Made by a program: the position numbers and the translations under genes. A DNA stretch of 64,000 nucleotides from positions 17,958,229-18,022,228 of the forward strand of contig NC_052395.1 of the NCBI RefSeq assembly GCF_009389715.1, in the 5' to 3' direction. Below the pieces are notes generated by a model, which did not search any database, had not been told where the DNA came from, and saw nothing but the letters and a program-made list of their open reading frames with translations. Of this stretch, positions 36,126 through 47,333 are shown in pieces. Positions within the stretch are counted from its first letter, which is position 1. Each line of letters starts with the position of its first letter. Origin of the DNA: Phoenix dactylifera (taxonomy: Eukaryota; Streptophyta; Magnoliopsida; Arecales; Arecaceae).

Positions 36126-37046
36126 GGACTCCAAAAAAAATTTTTCCAAAATACCCCTCAAATTAGCTGTTTTTGGACTGTTGGGAGGGGTATTTTGGGA
36201 AAAAACCAAAAATAGCCATTGGAAACGGCTATTTTCTCCCCTCCTTCCAGACGGGCCGTGCCAGGCACGGCCCGTCTCGTGCCGTGCCGGGCCCGGCCCG
36301 CCAATCCACGGGCCTGGGGCCGGGCCGGGCTTCAGTTTTTCGCTGAGCGGGCCGGGCCGGGCTTCAGTTTTTCGCTGAGCGGGCCGTGCCGGGCACGGCC
36401 CGCTAACGAAGCGGGCCGGGCCAGGCACGGCCCGTTTAGTCCGTGGCCCAGTGGGCCTGGGCCGGGCCGGCCCGGCACGGCCCGATGCCCATCACTAGGC
36501 ACGGCTCATAAAAGGAGGTCGGGCTGGGTTAAGGATTTCTAGCCCGCGGGCCGAGCCCGGCACGGCCCATAAGGGCCTGGGCTAGCACGATTTGTGGGCC
36601 AAGTACGGCACAGTCCGCGGGCTAGTCCGGAACGGGGTATTTATAGGACCTCAATTTTTTTCCCAAAATACCCCTCAAATTAGTCGTTTTATGGCTGTTG
36701 GGAGGGGCAAAATGGGAAAAAAGCCACAAATAGCCGTTATGGGTATTTTTTTTGGACAGGGCACGGCCCGTGCCGGGCTTGGCATGGCCCGCCACCCCAC
36801 GGGCCTAGGGTCGTGCCGGGCTTAGACTTTAGGTTAAGCGGGTCATGCCAGGCACGGCCCGTTTAGTAACAGGCCGGGCCAGGCACGACCTGTTTAGTCT
36901 GTGGCCCGATGGGTTTGAGCCGTGCTGGGCCCGGCACGGTCCGTTTAGTAATAGGCAGGGTCAGGCACGGCCTGTTTGGTCTGTGGCCCGATGGGTCTGA
37001 GCCAGGCCGAGTCCAGCACGGTCCGATGCCCATCTTTAGCATCTAC

Positions 37047-37995
37047 GGAAGCCACGTGCGCATCCAAAGCCGCACATTTTTTTCGGTTGTCCGCGAATAT
37101 GAACGATAAAAGCGGGGTAGATCGAACCCCCACTTGCGGCGGCCTTATACGGACCCTTGGATCCGTGTGCCCCCTCTGTGCTTTGAGAGTCCCTCACCGG
37201 AAGGTTCCTCCGTGTTCGTGCTGTACCACTCGCACCCCCATGGTTACCGTTATCCCGTAGGACCTTGTCTTAAGATCCGTGTCTTGTGAGAGGGTGGCAG
37301 GCGCCGTGTGTCCCCGGAAGCTTGGCATCCGAAGCCCTCCTACGCTATGTTCTATTTTGCGCACCTCGGGTTACAGGCAACTAATTCAAATCATTCTTAC
37401 ATTAACTCTTTTATCCTGTTTTTTTTTTTCCACACACTGTAAGAAAGTTTCAGGTTGTTGTATCGTTGATGGTCATCGGTGTTGGTATCTTATCTTGCTC
37501 CTAAATCCTGAGACGCACGAGATGCATGAGACATGGCCATGGCTTTTCATCTGCTACCCATCTCTAATCTCTTATAATTGCTGAATGATGCTGCACAAGC
37601 TAATAGTCCGTCGAGCACTGGATTTACATCCATCCTAGACAATAATAGAAATATTTCATGCAATAATTAATTTATAATTTTTTATAATAAAATATCTATA
37701 TACATGCAATAGTAATAGCTGCAAACTAGTTTTAAGAAAAAAGAACATCGTTACAGCAACCAACCGATACGTAGATATCATGATTATTACGTTAAATGTT
37801 TTATAAGATAAGAAAGGCATGGAAGATAATATTTTACACCATGTTTGTAACGGCTCTGAGCTTCCTCTTGTACTACTGAATAATTTGTACATTTGGAAGG
37901 GGGCAAAAAAAAAAAATATTAAATAGAACACAAAAGAGATGGATGGCATAGTCGTAGGTTTTAGACGAATGGAGAGCATTTTGGCAACGCTTCCA
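37047..37995. other. Intergenic DNA
   Basis: No gene or element recognised. The first 300 bp are GC-rich, the rest AT-rich; short frames are not protein-like. Confidence 0.5.
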
Positions 37996-38005
37996 TTTTA
38001 TATAG
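37996..38005 (+). promoter_or_regulatory. Possible TATA box for the 59-aa ORF
   Basis: TTTTATATAG lies about 75 bp upstream of the ATG at 38078, followed by a (GA)n leader. Confidence 0.45.
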
Positions 38006-38077
38006 CTTGGCTGTCGTTCGTCTTGACTCACACGACTCGGCCAGCGTTCAGAGAGAGGAAGAGAGAGAGAGAGAGAG

Positions 38078-38257
38078 ATGGCGGGGCCACCGGCGGGGAG
38101 GAGGAGCGCGATCGGGAGGAGGAGTCGGAGTCTATCGAGCCGTCCGATCCCGAAGAGGGGGCAGGTGAAGGTGGCCATCGCGGTGGGGCTGGCCCACTCC
38201 GTCGCCGCTTTCTTCGCCCGGGCTCCCGTCCCCCGGCTCACCCGGTCCGCTTCCTGA
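38078..38257 (+). CDS. Possible small basic protein, 59 aa
   Basis: An ATG directly after a (GA)n leader opens a 59-codon frame ending TGA at 38257. The product begins MAGPPAGRRSAIGRRSRS, is arginine-rich, then has PIPKRGQVKVAIAVGLAHSV, a basic patch followed by a short hydrophobic stretch. Support for a real gene: a TATA-like sequence 75 bp upstream, a typical plant (GA)n 5' leader, high GC in the coding part against AT-rich flanks, and an AATAAATAAAG signal near 38417. Against: it is short, and a longer overlapping frame in another register (37939-38361) exists by composition. I do not assign a family; a nuclear, chloroplast or mitochondrial role cannot be told from sequence alone. Confidence 0.5.
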   Translation: MAGPPAGRRSAIGRRSRSLSSRPIPKRGQVKVAIAVGLAHSVAAFFARAPVPRLTRSAS

Positions 38258-38929
38258 CGCCCGTCGCTCCCCGGAGAGGTGGGGAGGGGGGGAATCGCTC
38301 ATCCTGTCACTTCCAGTGGCTCTTCTTAGTTTCACACACAACTTCTTGCTTGGTTCCTTAAGAAACATCCAACTCCAACCTTTTATTTCGGTTTCTAGTT
38401 CTGCGAAATTTTGTTAATAAATAAAGTCCCAGTTAGATGTGAAAGAAAATGACACCCTCATAAAGAGATCGAGCCTCCCCTTTCCAATATCCGAATTCTT
38501 TATCTACTCTCTCTCATCCAAAGGTTTTCATACCTCCTACTGCAATGCAAGGAGATGCTTCTTGTTTGATGCATGGGAAGCTGGGGATGTAACAATACCA
38601 TAATCCTCTCTAACGGCTTATTAAATTCCAGACCACAAAACGTATCTGAAATGTTAGTGAAAACCCAAGGTCTCGATGCACGGAGCTCACTCCAATAGAG
38701 TTGAAGACAGAACAAACTGGAACTAAATCTAATCACGCATTCATCAGGGAATGTGATTTATGTATTTTATATTTTCTTATCCTCTCCTAACATGCGGACT
38801 TTCCTTTGATGGATGAGCCATGTAAAATTTTTTAATAAAAGAATTAAAGTATGGAGACAGGTTCGGACTCAAAATCATGTTAAATCCCTGTTTGTCCCAA
38901 AAATTTAAACTTATAGAATAAAATAGGTT

Positions 38930-38996
<67 letters not shown>

Positions 38997-39145
38997 GAAC
39001 TTGGAGCTTGTGTGGGTTGAAAGTCACAGCAAATTACACCATTTGTCTTCCAGCCGTAGTTACAGACTTACAGTGAATGCTATCAACAATCACAGGCTAT
39101 CTAGAGTGCAATCAACAAAAGATAAGAAGCTCATAAAAAGAAAAA
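38258..39145. other. Intergenic DNA with a (TA)n tract
   Basis: It contains the likely 3' end of the small ORF (AATAAA near 38417) and a (TA)n microsatellite at 38933-38991. No gene recognised. Confidence 0.5.
38933..38991. repeat. (TA)n microsatellite
   Basis: About 28 TA units. Confidence 0.95.
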
Positions 39146-39150
39146 CACAT

Positions 39151-39225
39151 TGTAAGAAAATATAAAATATATAAATAAATCTTAGAATGAGGTTGATTTA
39201 TTTATATATTTTATATTTTCTTACA
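39151..39225. repeat. Perfect 31-bp palindrome with flanking 5-bp direct repeats
   Basis: The left arm 39151-39181 (TGTAAGAAAATATAAAATAT...) and right arm 39195-39225 are exact reverse complements, with a 13-base loop. CACAT flanks both sides (39146-39150 and 39226-39230). It lies 67 bp past the NPH3 stop on that gene's strand, so it probably forms a hairpin in the 3' UTR. It may be a very small foldback transposon. Confidence 0.9.
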
Positions 39226-39291
39226 CACATCGAGCTCCCTTCGGTCAGCTAATTAATGTTCATCCCTATGACCAGCTGCAATCATAGGGAC

Positions 39292-42200
39292 TTATTTGGC
39301 ATGCAATGTGGGCTGTGACTTCAAGCCAAATCCAAACTTCTTGGGGAAAATGTTCCATCCACTTTTTGGCTTCCCAAGCTTCTCGATTTCCTGCTTCATG
39401 CCTAAACACTCCTTCTCGAGCTCTGAAACTCGCAACCTCATGTCCTCAACACCCACTCTATGGTCATCCTCCTTTTGGGCCTGCATGATTTCGGTCTGGA
39501 TTGTTCCTTCGTTGGTCCTTGGGAGCATGGTATTCCCATGAGGGGCTTGGGAGTTCTCCATGCTATCAGAGACGAAGAACCAGCCAGCAACTGAGGTTCG
39601 TAGACGAAGCTGCTCAAAGAAGACGACTTGAACAACCACCCGGAGGGGCAGCCTTTCATTCTGGGCTGCATGGGTGCAGGCCTCCAGGGAGAGCTTCTGG
39701 CAATTCATGAGCCGGCAGAGCTGCTCGCGTTCTGACTCTGTGAGCCATGGGTGGGACTGCATACAGAACCAGAAAAGATAGTAATCATATACCATGAAGA
39801 GTTACTGTATCAATTGGAAGGGGGAAAAAATCTGTGCGGAAATCATGACAAACATAAGAATTTTCAAGTTTAATTGCATACAAATTGGTATCTTTACAGC
39901 ACCATACAACTGTGGCATAGCATACATATTTTGCTTGCATGAAGGTACCATTTAAGAAACAAAAGAAAGAAAACAAATCTGCATGCTTGTTAAATGAGAT
40001 TGATTGCTAGTTCAGGAGATTTATCGAAGGGTTCATTGGGCCGTATCAAAGCTCAACTTCATCATAGAACCAAGTCTGGCAAGTTCAGAAACCAGATCTC
40101 AGGTTGGATTTTAAACTTACATTATCAGATAAAAAGAGTTCCTTCAATTGAAGAAAGCTAGGACTTACCATCTGTTAATCTTCATTTGCACCTTAAACAA
40201 TGCCATAAGACTTTAATTTTCTAACCAATATACTAAATATAAAAAGAGCATGTCTTTTCCAGTTACAAACAAATTCCAATAGTCAAAAAAGGAGAGTAGC
40301 CAAGTTTGCAATAGTCATGCTATATATATATATATATATTGAGAAATAGGATGCAAGAAATCCTGGCCAAATCAAGGTGAGGGATGGAAATGAACCCAAT
40401 TCTTTGGTGCCAACCTCCAAAGACTTCTACCAATTGCACTAATTGACAGCCCTGATAGTTATGATTTAGTTTGCCAGGAAGATAGACGTGCATTAGAGAA
40501 AACAGATGACAAATTTCACTGGGAAGTCAAAGCACACGATGTTCATGTTCTTCCTGCGACGTCCGTACATGTACATATGCAGGTACATGGACGTACACGC
40601 AGGTGTGTGTGGCGTGCAAGAGTGCATGTAAATTGAGAAAGGATAAAGTCTCCAGTAGAAGAATGTAAAAGTTTAAATTGGTTATAAAGAGCTATTAACT
40701 TAAGATATGTATCAATAGCACGATAGATGCCATCATCTAAAGGTCTGGCATAATCGGGAATGACAGCTGCCAGTGACTGGAACTTGGGCAGTTTCAAATT
40801 AACATCTGGTGCGACTTCGGCAAGATAACCATCAACAAGTTTTGCTACCATCGTCATTGGTGTCAATGAAGGGGATGGGGCCATCACTTGTCCCTCATTC
40901 AAAGTGCTAGGAGAATTTGCAAGCATGGATTGGTCTGTCAACATGAAGTGATCAAGGATTCGCTGGACGCAATCTATGTCATAGAGAGTTTCAACCGAGT
41001 AGCCCACATTTGGTATTAAAAGGTCTTCCAATGCAGCATCATCCAATTGGGCACCTATTCTTTTCTCCAGATTTTCCCTACATAAAGGACTTGCATGTAA
41101 GATCATTGCAGTATGAAGCATGCTGAGCAGAAACTTTGTTGAAGTAACACCCTTTTTCGTTGGCAGCAATCCAATGATCTCTTCAAGGAAGACCCTCTGA
41201 TTGCTTCCTGATGGTGCTGAAACTGATGCACCAGGAGTTGTACGGGTTGTGCCATCACGGAAGCTTGAGTTCCTACTCAGACATGGAAGGAACTTCCTTG
41301 CATAAAACATGAGTGCTCCAGCAACATTATCTGGTTTCATGCCTTCAGCTTCCACAGCGAAGATAAGCCTCTTGAATAGAGGTAGACTGAGGAAAGAAGC
41401 ATCCTCATACCACCAATCGGCACCAGTGGATCTTGGCATCTCTTCAGCAACTATTCCATTCCACAAAGAGCTGCCTGGGCTCTTCATGGAAGTGCGTCCA
41501 ACCACAGACCAACCAAAAAGATTTGGATCAGCACAAGCTTTAGATGCCAGTGAGCCGATGCATACTGAGACAATGTGAAGCACTTCTGCATGGGAAAGAA
41601 CACTCTCGCACGACTGCAGAGCTTTGATTGTATCTTTCCAACTATTATAGACTTCATTAAGGAAGTGCTCTGTCTGTAAAATAAGATTCCCACCTACATA
41701 ATCTTCAGTCATGAGTAGGTACTCAGCAGCGCAGCGCAGACAGACCACATTGAGAGCATTCAGCTCTATCTTTACGTCATAGCAAAATTTTGCTACAAGC
41801 TCAAAAGCCTTGGCACCGCCAGGAATGTCATGAAGCTGAAAAACACAGGCTTTTCCATCCTCACCATGAAATTCACTAATCATTTGTTGCAAAAGCCCGC
41901 TCCTATTAAGCAATGGGAACTGCAATAATTCATGAAAAATATTATGCTTGTTATAGACACAAACAATTCATTGAGAAAAGCAAACAGACTGTCAGATTAT
42001 ATCACATTTTGCAAAAATGATAAGTGTTTAAAAAAACAAAATTGTATATATATACTTCAGACTTTATCAAGTCAAGAATCGTGATGGTTAGGCTATTAGC
42101 TCAGGTTCTTTACACACAGATATGTACCATGGCACATTTATAAACATACATATATAATGAACTAAACGAAGCCTCCTGCAGCAACTTTTTTTTTTTAATT

Positions 42201-45200
42201 GACAAGCTAATCAGATCATAGCATATTACCACTTAAAACCTACAAGCATCTGCATGCTGATAAATCACAACAGCAATATGTAAGGTTTTCCGAAGGGCCA
42301 TTTCTAAGTGCAATAGTCTGGTTGAATAATAGACATCATGGCAAGAGATGAATATAATGCCAAAGAATTTTAAAGGAGATGACTAGCTCTCATTTGAGAA
42401 AAAAAAGACTCCACATAATGCAGATTGAGCATATGATAGCTATAACAAAAGTGCTTTCGATCATTTTTCCTTAAGAAGAAATAGTTGCACTTTCTAACAA
42501 AGCAGAACTTGCACCACCTCCCTGCACACAAAAAAATAAATAATTAATAAAATAGAGGAACTTTATGAGATACAGAAGTTGGAACTGTGTAGCGTATGTA
42601 TTTGCAGTCTCCATCTGTTATGTATGGAAATCAATACCTTTTCAGTAGAAATGTCATTGCATCAAAATATTTTGAATAAAATTCTGACAGAACAGATCAA
42701 TTCTTTTAATATGCATGAGAGTTTATGATGTTCTGCAAGATGGACTCTAAAAAAGATTTTAGACAGGGAAAAAAGCTAGAAAAACTATTACAAATTTCTA
42801 GATAACTAATGGCATATGTTGATAATACATGAATGTTTGGAACATTTTTTGTTATGGTCTTCATTGAAATAGTATGTCCTTTTCCAGCATTCAGCCTAAG
42901 TTACTGATTAGAATTTTTCCAATATAGCGATTAACCAGCAGAAATGAGAATGTTGAGCTGGATGTGTGGTAAAACTAGAAAGGATAGACTAAGAAATGAA
43001 TATGTTAGAGGAGCTGCAAGAGTTGCACAAATTAAGGATAAAGGATGGAATATCGAGTCAAATGATTTGTATATGTACAGTGAAGATCTGAGGAGGCTCC
43101 CCTAAGAAAAGAAGAGAAAGACCTAAATTAACATGAATGGAGGTTGAGAAAGGATATAGAGAAACATAATAATATCGAAGGCGATCCTAGATAGGAATAC
43201 TTGGCAAATGAGGATCCATAAAGTCGACCTCAAACAGTTGGAAAAAGACTAAATGATTATGATCTGATAGCCATTAACTAGCTTGTCATGTCCATCTTAT
43301 ATGTAAAAAACGGGATCTTTCCATATTCAAAAGTTCCTTGAAATCATGCCTCTTTTGGTAATTGTGCTGCTATCAGCCACACTTGCATAAGTAGGAAAAT
43401 GGAAATGCGTAACATTATATGAAGGCAGCTTGAAAAGCAAAGAAGCAAACCTTGTGGAGATGAAAGGACATTTCTCCTACTTCGATCACAACATCGCTCG
43501 CAAGCTCAGCTGTACATTTCCTGCAAGCACAAAAAGTACCCAAATGTTAGAATGAATTCACAAGGACCATGACCACGAAACTAGGAAATCTGATTTCTTT
43601 TGGTTACTTATCAGGATAGTTTAGGACATCATGTTTCTTCATGGTCGATAAATAGCTTTGCATCAATATGATCCCTAAATTGGCAGTTCCCTCCACACAG
43701 AAGAACATAAATAACATCCGAACGTATCGATCATCCAATAGAATCCTTCTGGTGTTGGAAAATTGTTTAAATCTGTATGTGATCAGCTCTCAATTTTCAC
43801 GATCACCACTGCTTGCACAATTAAACATGTGGACTGGGGGCAATATGCACACTATTAGATATGCATATAAAATTTCTTCTCAGCCTTTGGTTTAATCCAA
43901 ACTGATTCATTTCTTTCTTGTGACAAACCTCTGGATATCTTTGTCTGCGGAATTAGTGATATACTCTAGACTATTTCAGAGAGCACCTTGATGACTTTTT
44001 ATCAAGGTAATACCAGAAGCACTTCTAATTGTAGGACACTTTATGCTCCGAAGACCAGATGGCAACATGTTTAGGAAGTATGGTAGGGAAGATAACATGT
44101 TGTATAACATCAACACTAGTTCGATTTCATAGCATTCCCCACTTTGACTTGACAAGCATATGAGGCACACAACTATGAGCCTTGCATTCCAAATGTCACA
44201 GTTCCGGTGTATTTATTTAAGAAGACCTGCTATGAGGAATATTTGCCGACCCAACCTCGCAAGATATTGACCTCGGTATTGCTCGAAGTGTGGTATCTCA
44301 GTGTTGACCAAAGTGAAGCCAAATTAGATGGAGTAGGAAGAGGATGCCACGTGCCTCCACAAAAACTGGAAGGCAACTAATGCCCATTCACCACGTGGCC
44401 ACGATTGCTGTGACGGTTACTCCAGCTCGGCCATAACTGCATGGTTGACGTCCTTAATGTGGCGGACCGTTACCGTGCAGTTATTACACGATGTATCGTT
44501 GTTTTGTAGTTATTACAGGTTGGGCTGCTACGGCGTGGTTATTAGGCCCTCTGCTGATTTCGGTGACAGACATTGAGCCTCTCCTATTTATAGGGGAGAA
44601 TGGGGGACCCTCAGCTAAGTCATTATATTCCCATTCTAGAAACTCTCTCTCCCTCTCTCTCTCTTTTTCTTTCGTTGTTCCATAGAATATGACTGACTTG
44701 AGCGTCGGAGGGTCCCCCGCTAGAAAACTTCCAGCAAGTGGATTTTATTTCAGGTTGGACTCAAACCCTGGAAGTGGTATCATATAAAATGCCAACTCTA
44801 TCAACCCGGTGTCCTTCATCTCGGGTCTCCGCCGAACTCAAATTTACTTCGGGACTTCACCGACCTCAATTGGCCTCGGATTCTAGCGGCAACAAGACCC
44901 AAGATGCCGAGAGTGCTATATTTGTAATGCTTGTCCATAAGCTCGAACCCTAATAGTGGTATCATATACAACGCCAACTCTATCAACCCGGTGTCCTTCA
45001 TCTCGGGTCTCTGCCAAACTCAAATTTACTTCGGGACTTCACCGACCTCAAGTGGCCTCGGATTCTAGCGGCAACAAGACCCAAGATGCTGAGAATGCTA
45101 CATTTGTAATGCTTGTCCACAGCTTGAGAGAGAGCCAATTGAATTTTGTCAAAACTATGTGAGAATATTTGTTCGATCTCTGTTTATCCTCTAATCCTCC

Positions 45201-45666
45201 TTGGAAATCTTTAGAGGATTCTCCATTCCCTTAATTCTCTAGCCTTCTGTCGGATGACCTTAAACATTATTTCAAAAACACCCCAAATTTTCCCTGTGGC
45301 AAAAGTGCCGCTAGGAGAATGCCCTTCTAAGCTCATGATGTAGTAATGCATTCATATAGAGATGCGACCATCATTAAAAAAAAAAACTTAAAATTGCAAG
45401 TATCTCGCTGTAAAAGAAATGCACATATGAAGTACCGTACCAAAGAATTGTTTTTTTACGCTTGCCTAGCTCTCTTTTTTTCACCACAAGAAAATACTGT
45501 ATTTAAAGAGTAAAACATTTTATTATTAGTACTAAGCAGAGAAGAATGTTGCAACTCTTTTTCATGAACAAGAAATTCTGTTGAGAGCTGGATATGGAAA
45601 CACATACCACGTTTGGCCTTCCAGTTGGAAGATTTCAGCCTTGGAGCCCGGCTTCATGGTCGCCAT
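39292..45666 (-). CDS. BTB/POZ domain NPH3/RPT2-family protein, 4 exons, about 604 aa
   Basis: NPH3-family proteins pair an N-terminal BTB domain, usually a CUL3 ubiquitin-ligase adaptor, with a plant-specific NPH3 domain; several act in phototropin or auxin-related signalling at the plasma membrane. Exons on the - strand: 45666-45608, 43520-43451, 41919-40699 and 39756-39292. The start [20 protein letters not shown] matches the family N-terminus. BTB: about residues 27-110 ([20 protein letters not shown]). The NPH3 domain runs from [19 protein letters not shown] (about 211) to [20 protein letters not shown] (about 474-493). A coiled coil precedes the C-terminal [14 protein letters not shown]. 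Oddity: the exon 3/4 junction must be read AAG|TTAATA, lacking GT; the nearest GT donor would shift the frame. Introns 1 and 2 hold transposon fragments. Which paralogue it is cannot be assigned. Confidence 0.9.
42935..43262 (+). mobile_element. RTE-type LINE 3' end (degenerate) in NPH3 intron 2
   Basis: The frame reads [27 protein letters not shown] sequence, the conserved C-terminal end of RTE-clade LINE ORFs. A degenerate RPK-W-EVEK continuation follows, ending near a TGATTATGAT tail. It is inserted opposite to the gene's transcription. Only the last 330 bp remain, with stops. Confidence 0.75.
44200..45330 (+). mobile_element. LTR-retrotransposon remnant in NPH3 intron 1
   Basis: The region has an LTR-like promoter (CTCCTATTTATAGGGGAGAA near 44580), a CT-rich leader, and then TGGTATCATATA sequences resembling an iMet-type primer site at 44775 and 44957. 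A 182-bp unit is repeated in tandem (44760-44941 and 44942-45123). Exact ends were not found and no coding sequence remains, so the boundaries are approximate. Confidence 0.5.
44760..45123. repeat. 182-bp tandem duplication
   Basis: Both copies contain GTGGTATCATATA, ACTCTATCAACCCGGTGTCC and CTCGGATTCTAGCGGCAACA, with few differences. Confidence 0.9.
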
Positions 45667-46178
45667 CCTTCTTTTTCCTTCTTATTATTTTGAAGTTCTG
45701 ATTTTTGTCAGGAATGTTATCTCGCTCTACGCTCAGTAGAGGAGGAAGAAATGAAGGAACAAAAATAGAGAAGGATCTGGAGCTCTAGGGCTGATCGCGC
45801 CACATAGAAGAACAAGCATACAGATCTTGAGATGTGAAAAAAGAAGGGAAAATTTTGGAGATTAGAGGGAAAAGGTTATCATAAGCCTATGAATCATCTT
45901 TCCTGTGTTTCGTTCGGTTGAGAGCGGGGGGAAAAAGGAAATAAGAGATTAAGATGGGCCCGGGTCTAATGGGGAGGAAAAAGGGGCAGCCCGTCCCCTT
46001 GAAATCCTCCCCGATGGATTCCACCGGCTTTTCGCTTTTTCTCTCGGTTACATCATTTGGGACATTGTGTCCACCAAGCCGCATTTGTACCTCCCTTGGA
46101 GTGCGCCTTTCTCTCGTGTGAAAGGAAAGGCGGGGGCATGATTGCCGACTTTAAATTTGTTTGTGGTACTTCAAAAGA
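45667..46178 (-). other. 5' UTR and promoter side of the NPH3-family gene
   Basis: It lies directly upstream of the NPH3 start. No other coding sequence is visible. The upstream limit is set by a LINE fragment about 0.5 kb from the ATG. No certain TATA box was identified. Confidence 0.45.
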
Positions 46179-46187
46179 AAAATTACA

Positions 46188-46613
46188 ACGTTAAACTTGT
46201 GGTGGCCAGAGATCGGCAGATCTTCAGACACCTTTGTCATTGGAGCTGAGTTTAAAGCTATGTGGGAAGGCATCTCTTATGTGAGACATACTCTGGGTGT
46301 GGCCTGCATTCATCTCGAAGGAGACTCGGTTATAGTAATCAAGTAGGCAAGACAAGCAGGCAATCACTATTCTACGACATTCGGAGACTAGCGAAAGAGT
46401 GTGGTTCCTTCTGGGCTTCTCATGTCTACCGGAAGGCAAATAGTGCAGCCGACTAAGTGACCTCTGCCGCAGCTTAACACTTTGGAGGGTTTCTTTGGGA
46501 GAACCAAGCGGCTGTCCTTTCTTCTCTCCGTCAGCTTTTTTTTTTCAGATTTTGTTGGTTGCACTCATGGTGTGGTGTGAGGTGCCGTTGTACCAAAAAA
46601 AAAAAAGAAGAAG
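46188..46613 (+). mobile_element. L1-type LINE 3' fragment (RNase H tail)
   Basis: RNase H sequence is readable as GAEFKAMWEGISYVRHTLGVACIHLEGDS, then after a frameshift KECGSFWASHVYRKANSAAD. The end is a poly(A)-like run from 46596. AAAATTACA occurs at 46179-46187 and 46614-46622 as a probable target-site duplication. Severely 5'-truncated (about 430 bp). Confidence 0.82.
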
Positions 46614-46622
46614 AAAATTACA

Positions 46623-46905
46623 TAAAGTTCCCTTGTTTAAGCATAATTTTAATCTGCTTATTTGCGGAAGTTCCCCGGTATGGTTGGCATAAACAATATG
46701 TCGAGGGAAAATTGTATATAGATCCACGGTTTCTTAAATTTCTTAAGACTCCCTTGTCAGCAATAATTTGCCAACTTTATATGTAATTGGAAGTTCATAG
46801 CATTTTGATGGGGCTACTTGGAGCCAAAATTGATGCTAGTCTGCGCTGCCGTATGCGATTACCTAGAGTTTGGATGCGCTACAATGCATGTTTTATATCG
46901 CAGAG
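46623..46905. other. Intergenic DNA
   Basis: Nothing recognised. Confidence 0.5.
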
Positions 46906-46907
46906 AC

Positions 46908-47056
46908 CAGTGCATGTTTGAATGGGCGACAAATCGCCCATCTCGAAAATGGACATGCCACCTGCATGTCTGATGTGTCAAATATGGCAGGTTGATAGTT
47001 GAGCAATAGCTATCCATTTTCAAGATGAGTGATGTATCACCCATCCAAATATGTAC
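46908..47056. repeat. Foldback (MITE-like) repeat
   Basis: The left arm contains CGCCCATCTCGAAAATGGA (near 46933-46951). The right arm on the other strand gives CACTCATCTTGAAAATGGA, with the similarity extending about 45-50 bp outward. The spacer is about 60 bp. No clear target-site duplication. Confidence 0.6.
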
Positions 47057-47333
47057 CATTCTTTAGGATACAAAATATGCATCATAGAGGAACCCAACTT
47101 CTACCCATCGGACATGGGTCCATTTATCTGTAAGCCAAGCTGCCATCCACTGATATAGAAGGCGCCAACTAAGATAATGTTGTGCTAGAGGTTCCATCCC
47201 ACATGACATTTCTTGATGTTAAGAACTCTCATGGAGGTTGCATCCGACTGCGGCAAATATCAATCTGCTGTCCTGCTTTTGCTTTTATTCACATCTGTCG
47301 GAAGCACTATACATATTGTTTTAAGGAATAAGT

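Larger units (their letters stand above)
33193..36497 (-). mobile_element. Inner hAT element carrying a transposase pseudogene
   Basis: The left end is TAGAGTTGGGCACTGGGTCG; the right end on the other strand is TAGTGATGGGCATCGGGCCG. A perfect 8-bp target-site duplication GGCACGGC (33185-33192 and 36498-36505) places it inside the outer element. Both subterminal regions (about 33193-33510 and 36250-36497) are dense arrays of GGCACGGCCC/CGGGCCGTGCC motifs. A 35-bp unit is repeated in tandem near 36315-36384. Confidence 0.92.
33043..37038. mobile_element. Outer hAT element (non-autonomous), host of a second hAT copy
   Basis: The left end reads TAGAGGTGGGCATTGGGCCG; the right end on the other strand reads TAAAGATGGGCATCGGACCG. 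Flanks are ACATCTAC (33035-33042) and GCATCTAC (37039-37046), an 8-bp target-site duplication with one mismatch, as for hAT elements. Its own sequence is only 33043-33192 plus 36506-37038, about 0.7 kb. It is GC-rich, full of GGCACGGCCC-type subterminal motifs, and retains a stretch (36640-36760) resembling the promoter side of the inner copy. It looks like an internal deletion derivative of the same family. Confidence 0.88.

Noticed and set aside
37939..38361. 140-residue + strand frame overlapping the 59-aa ORF
   Set aside because: It begins in AT-rich upstream DNA, passes through the (GA)n leader, and is in a different register from the better-supported ATG at 38078.
40690..40710. A U12-type (AT-AC) intron to explain the missing GT donor in the NPH3 gene
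   Set aside because: The bases ATATCTTAAG partly resemble a U12 donor, but they encode conserved DTYLK residues and the acceptor is a normal CAG; a lost G is simpler.
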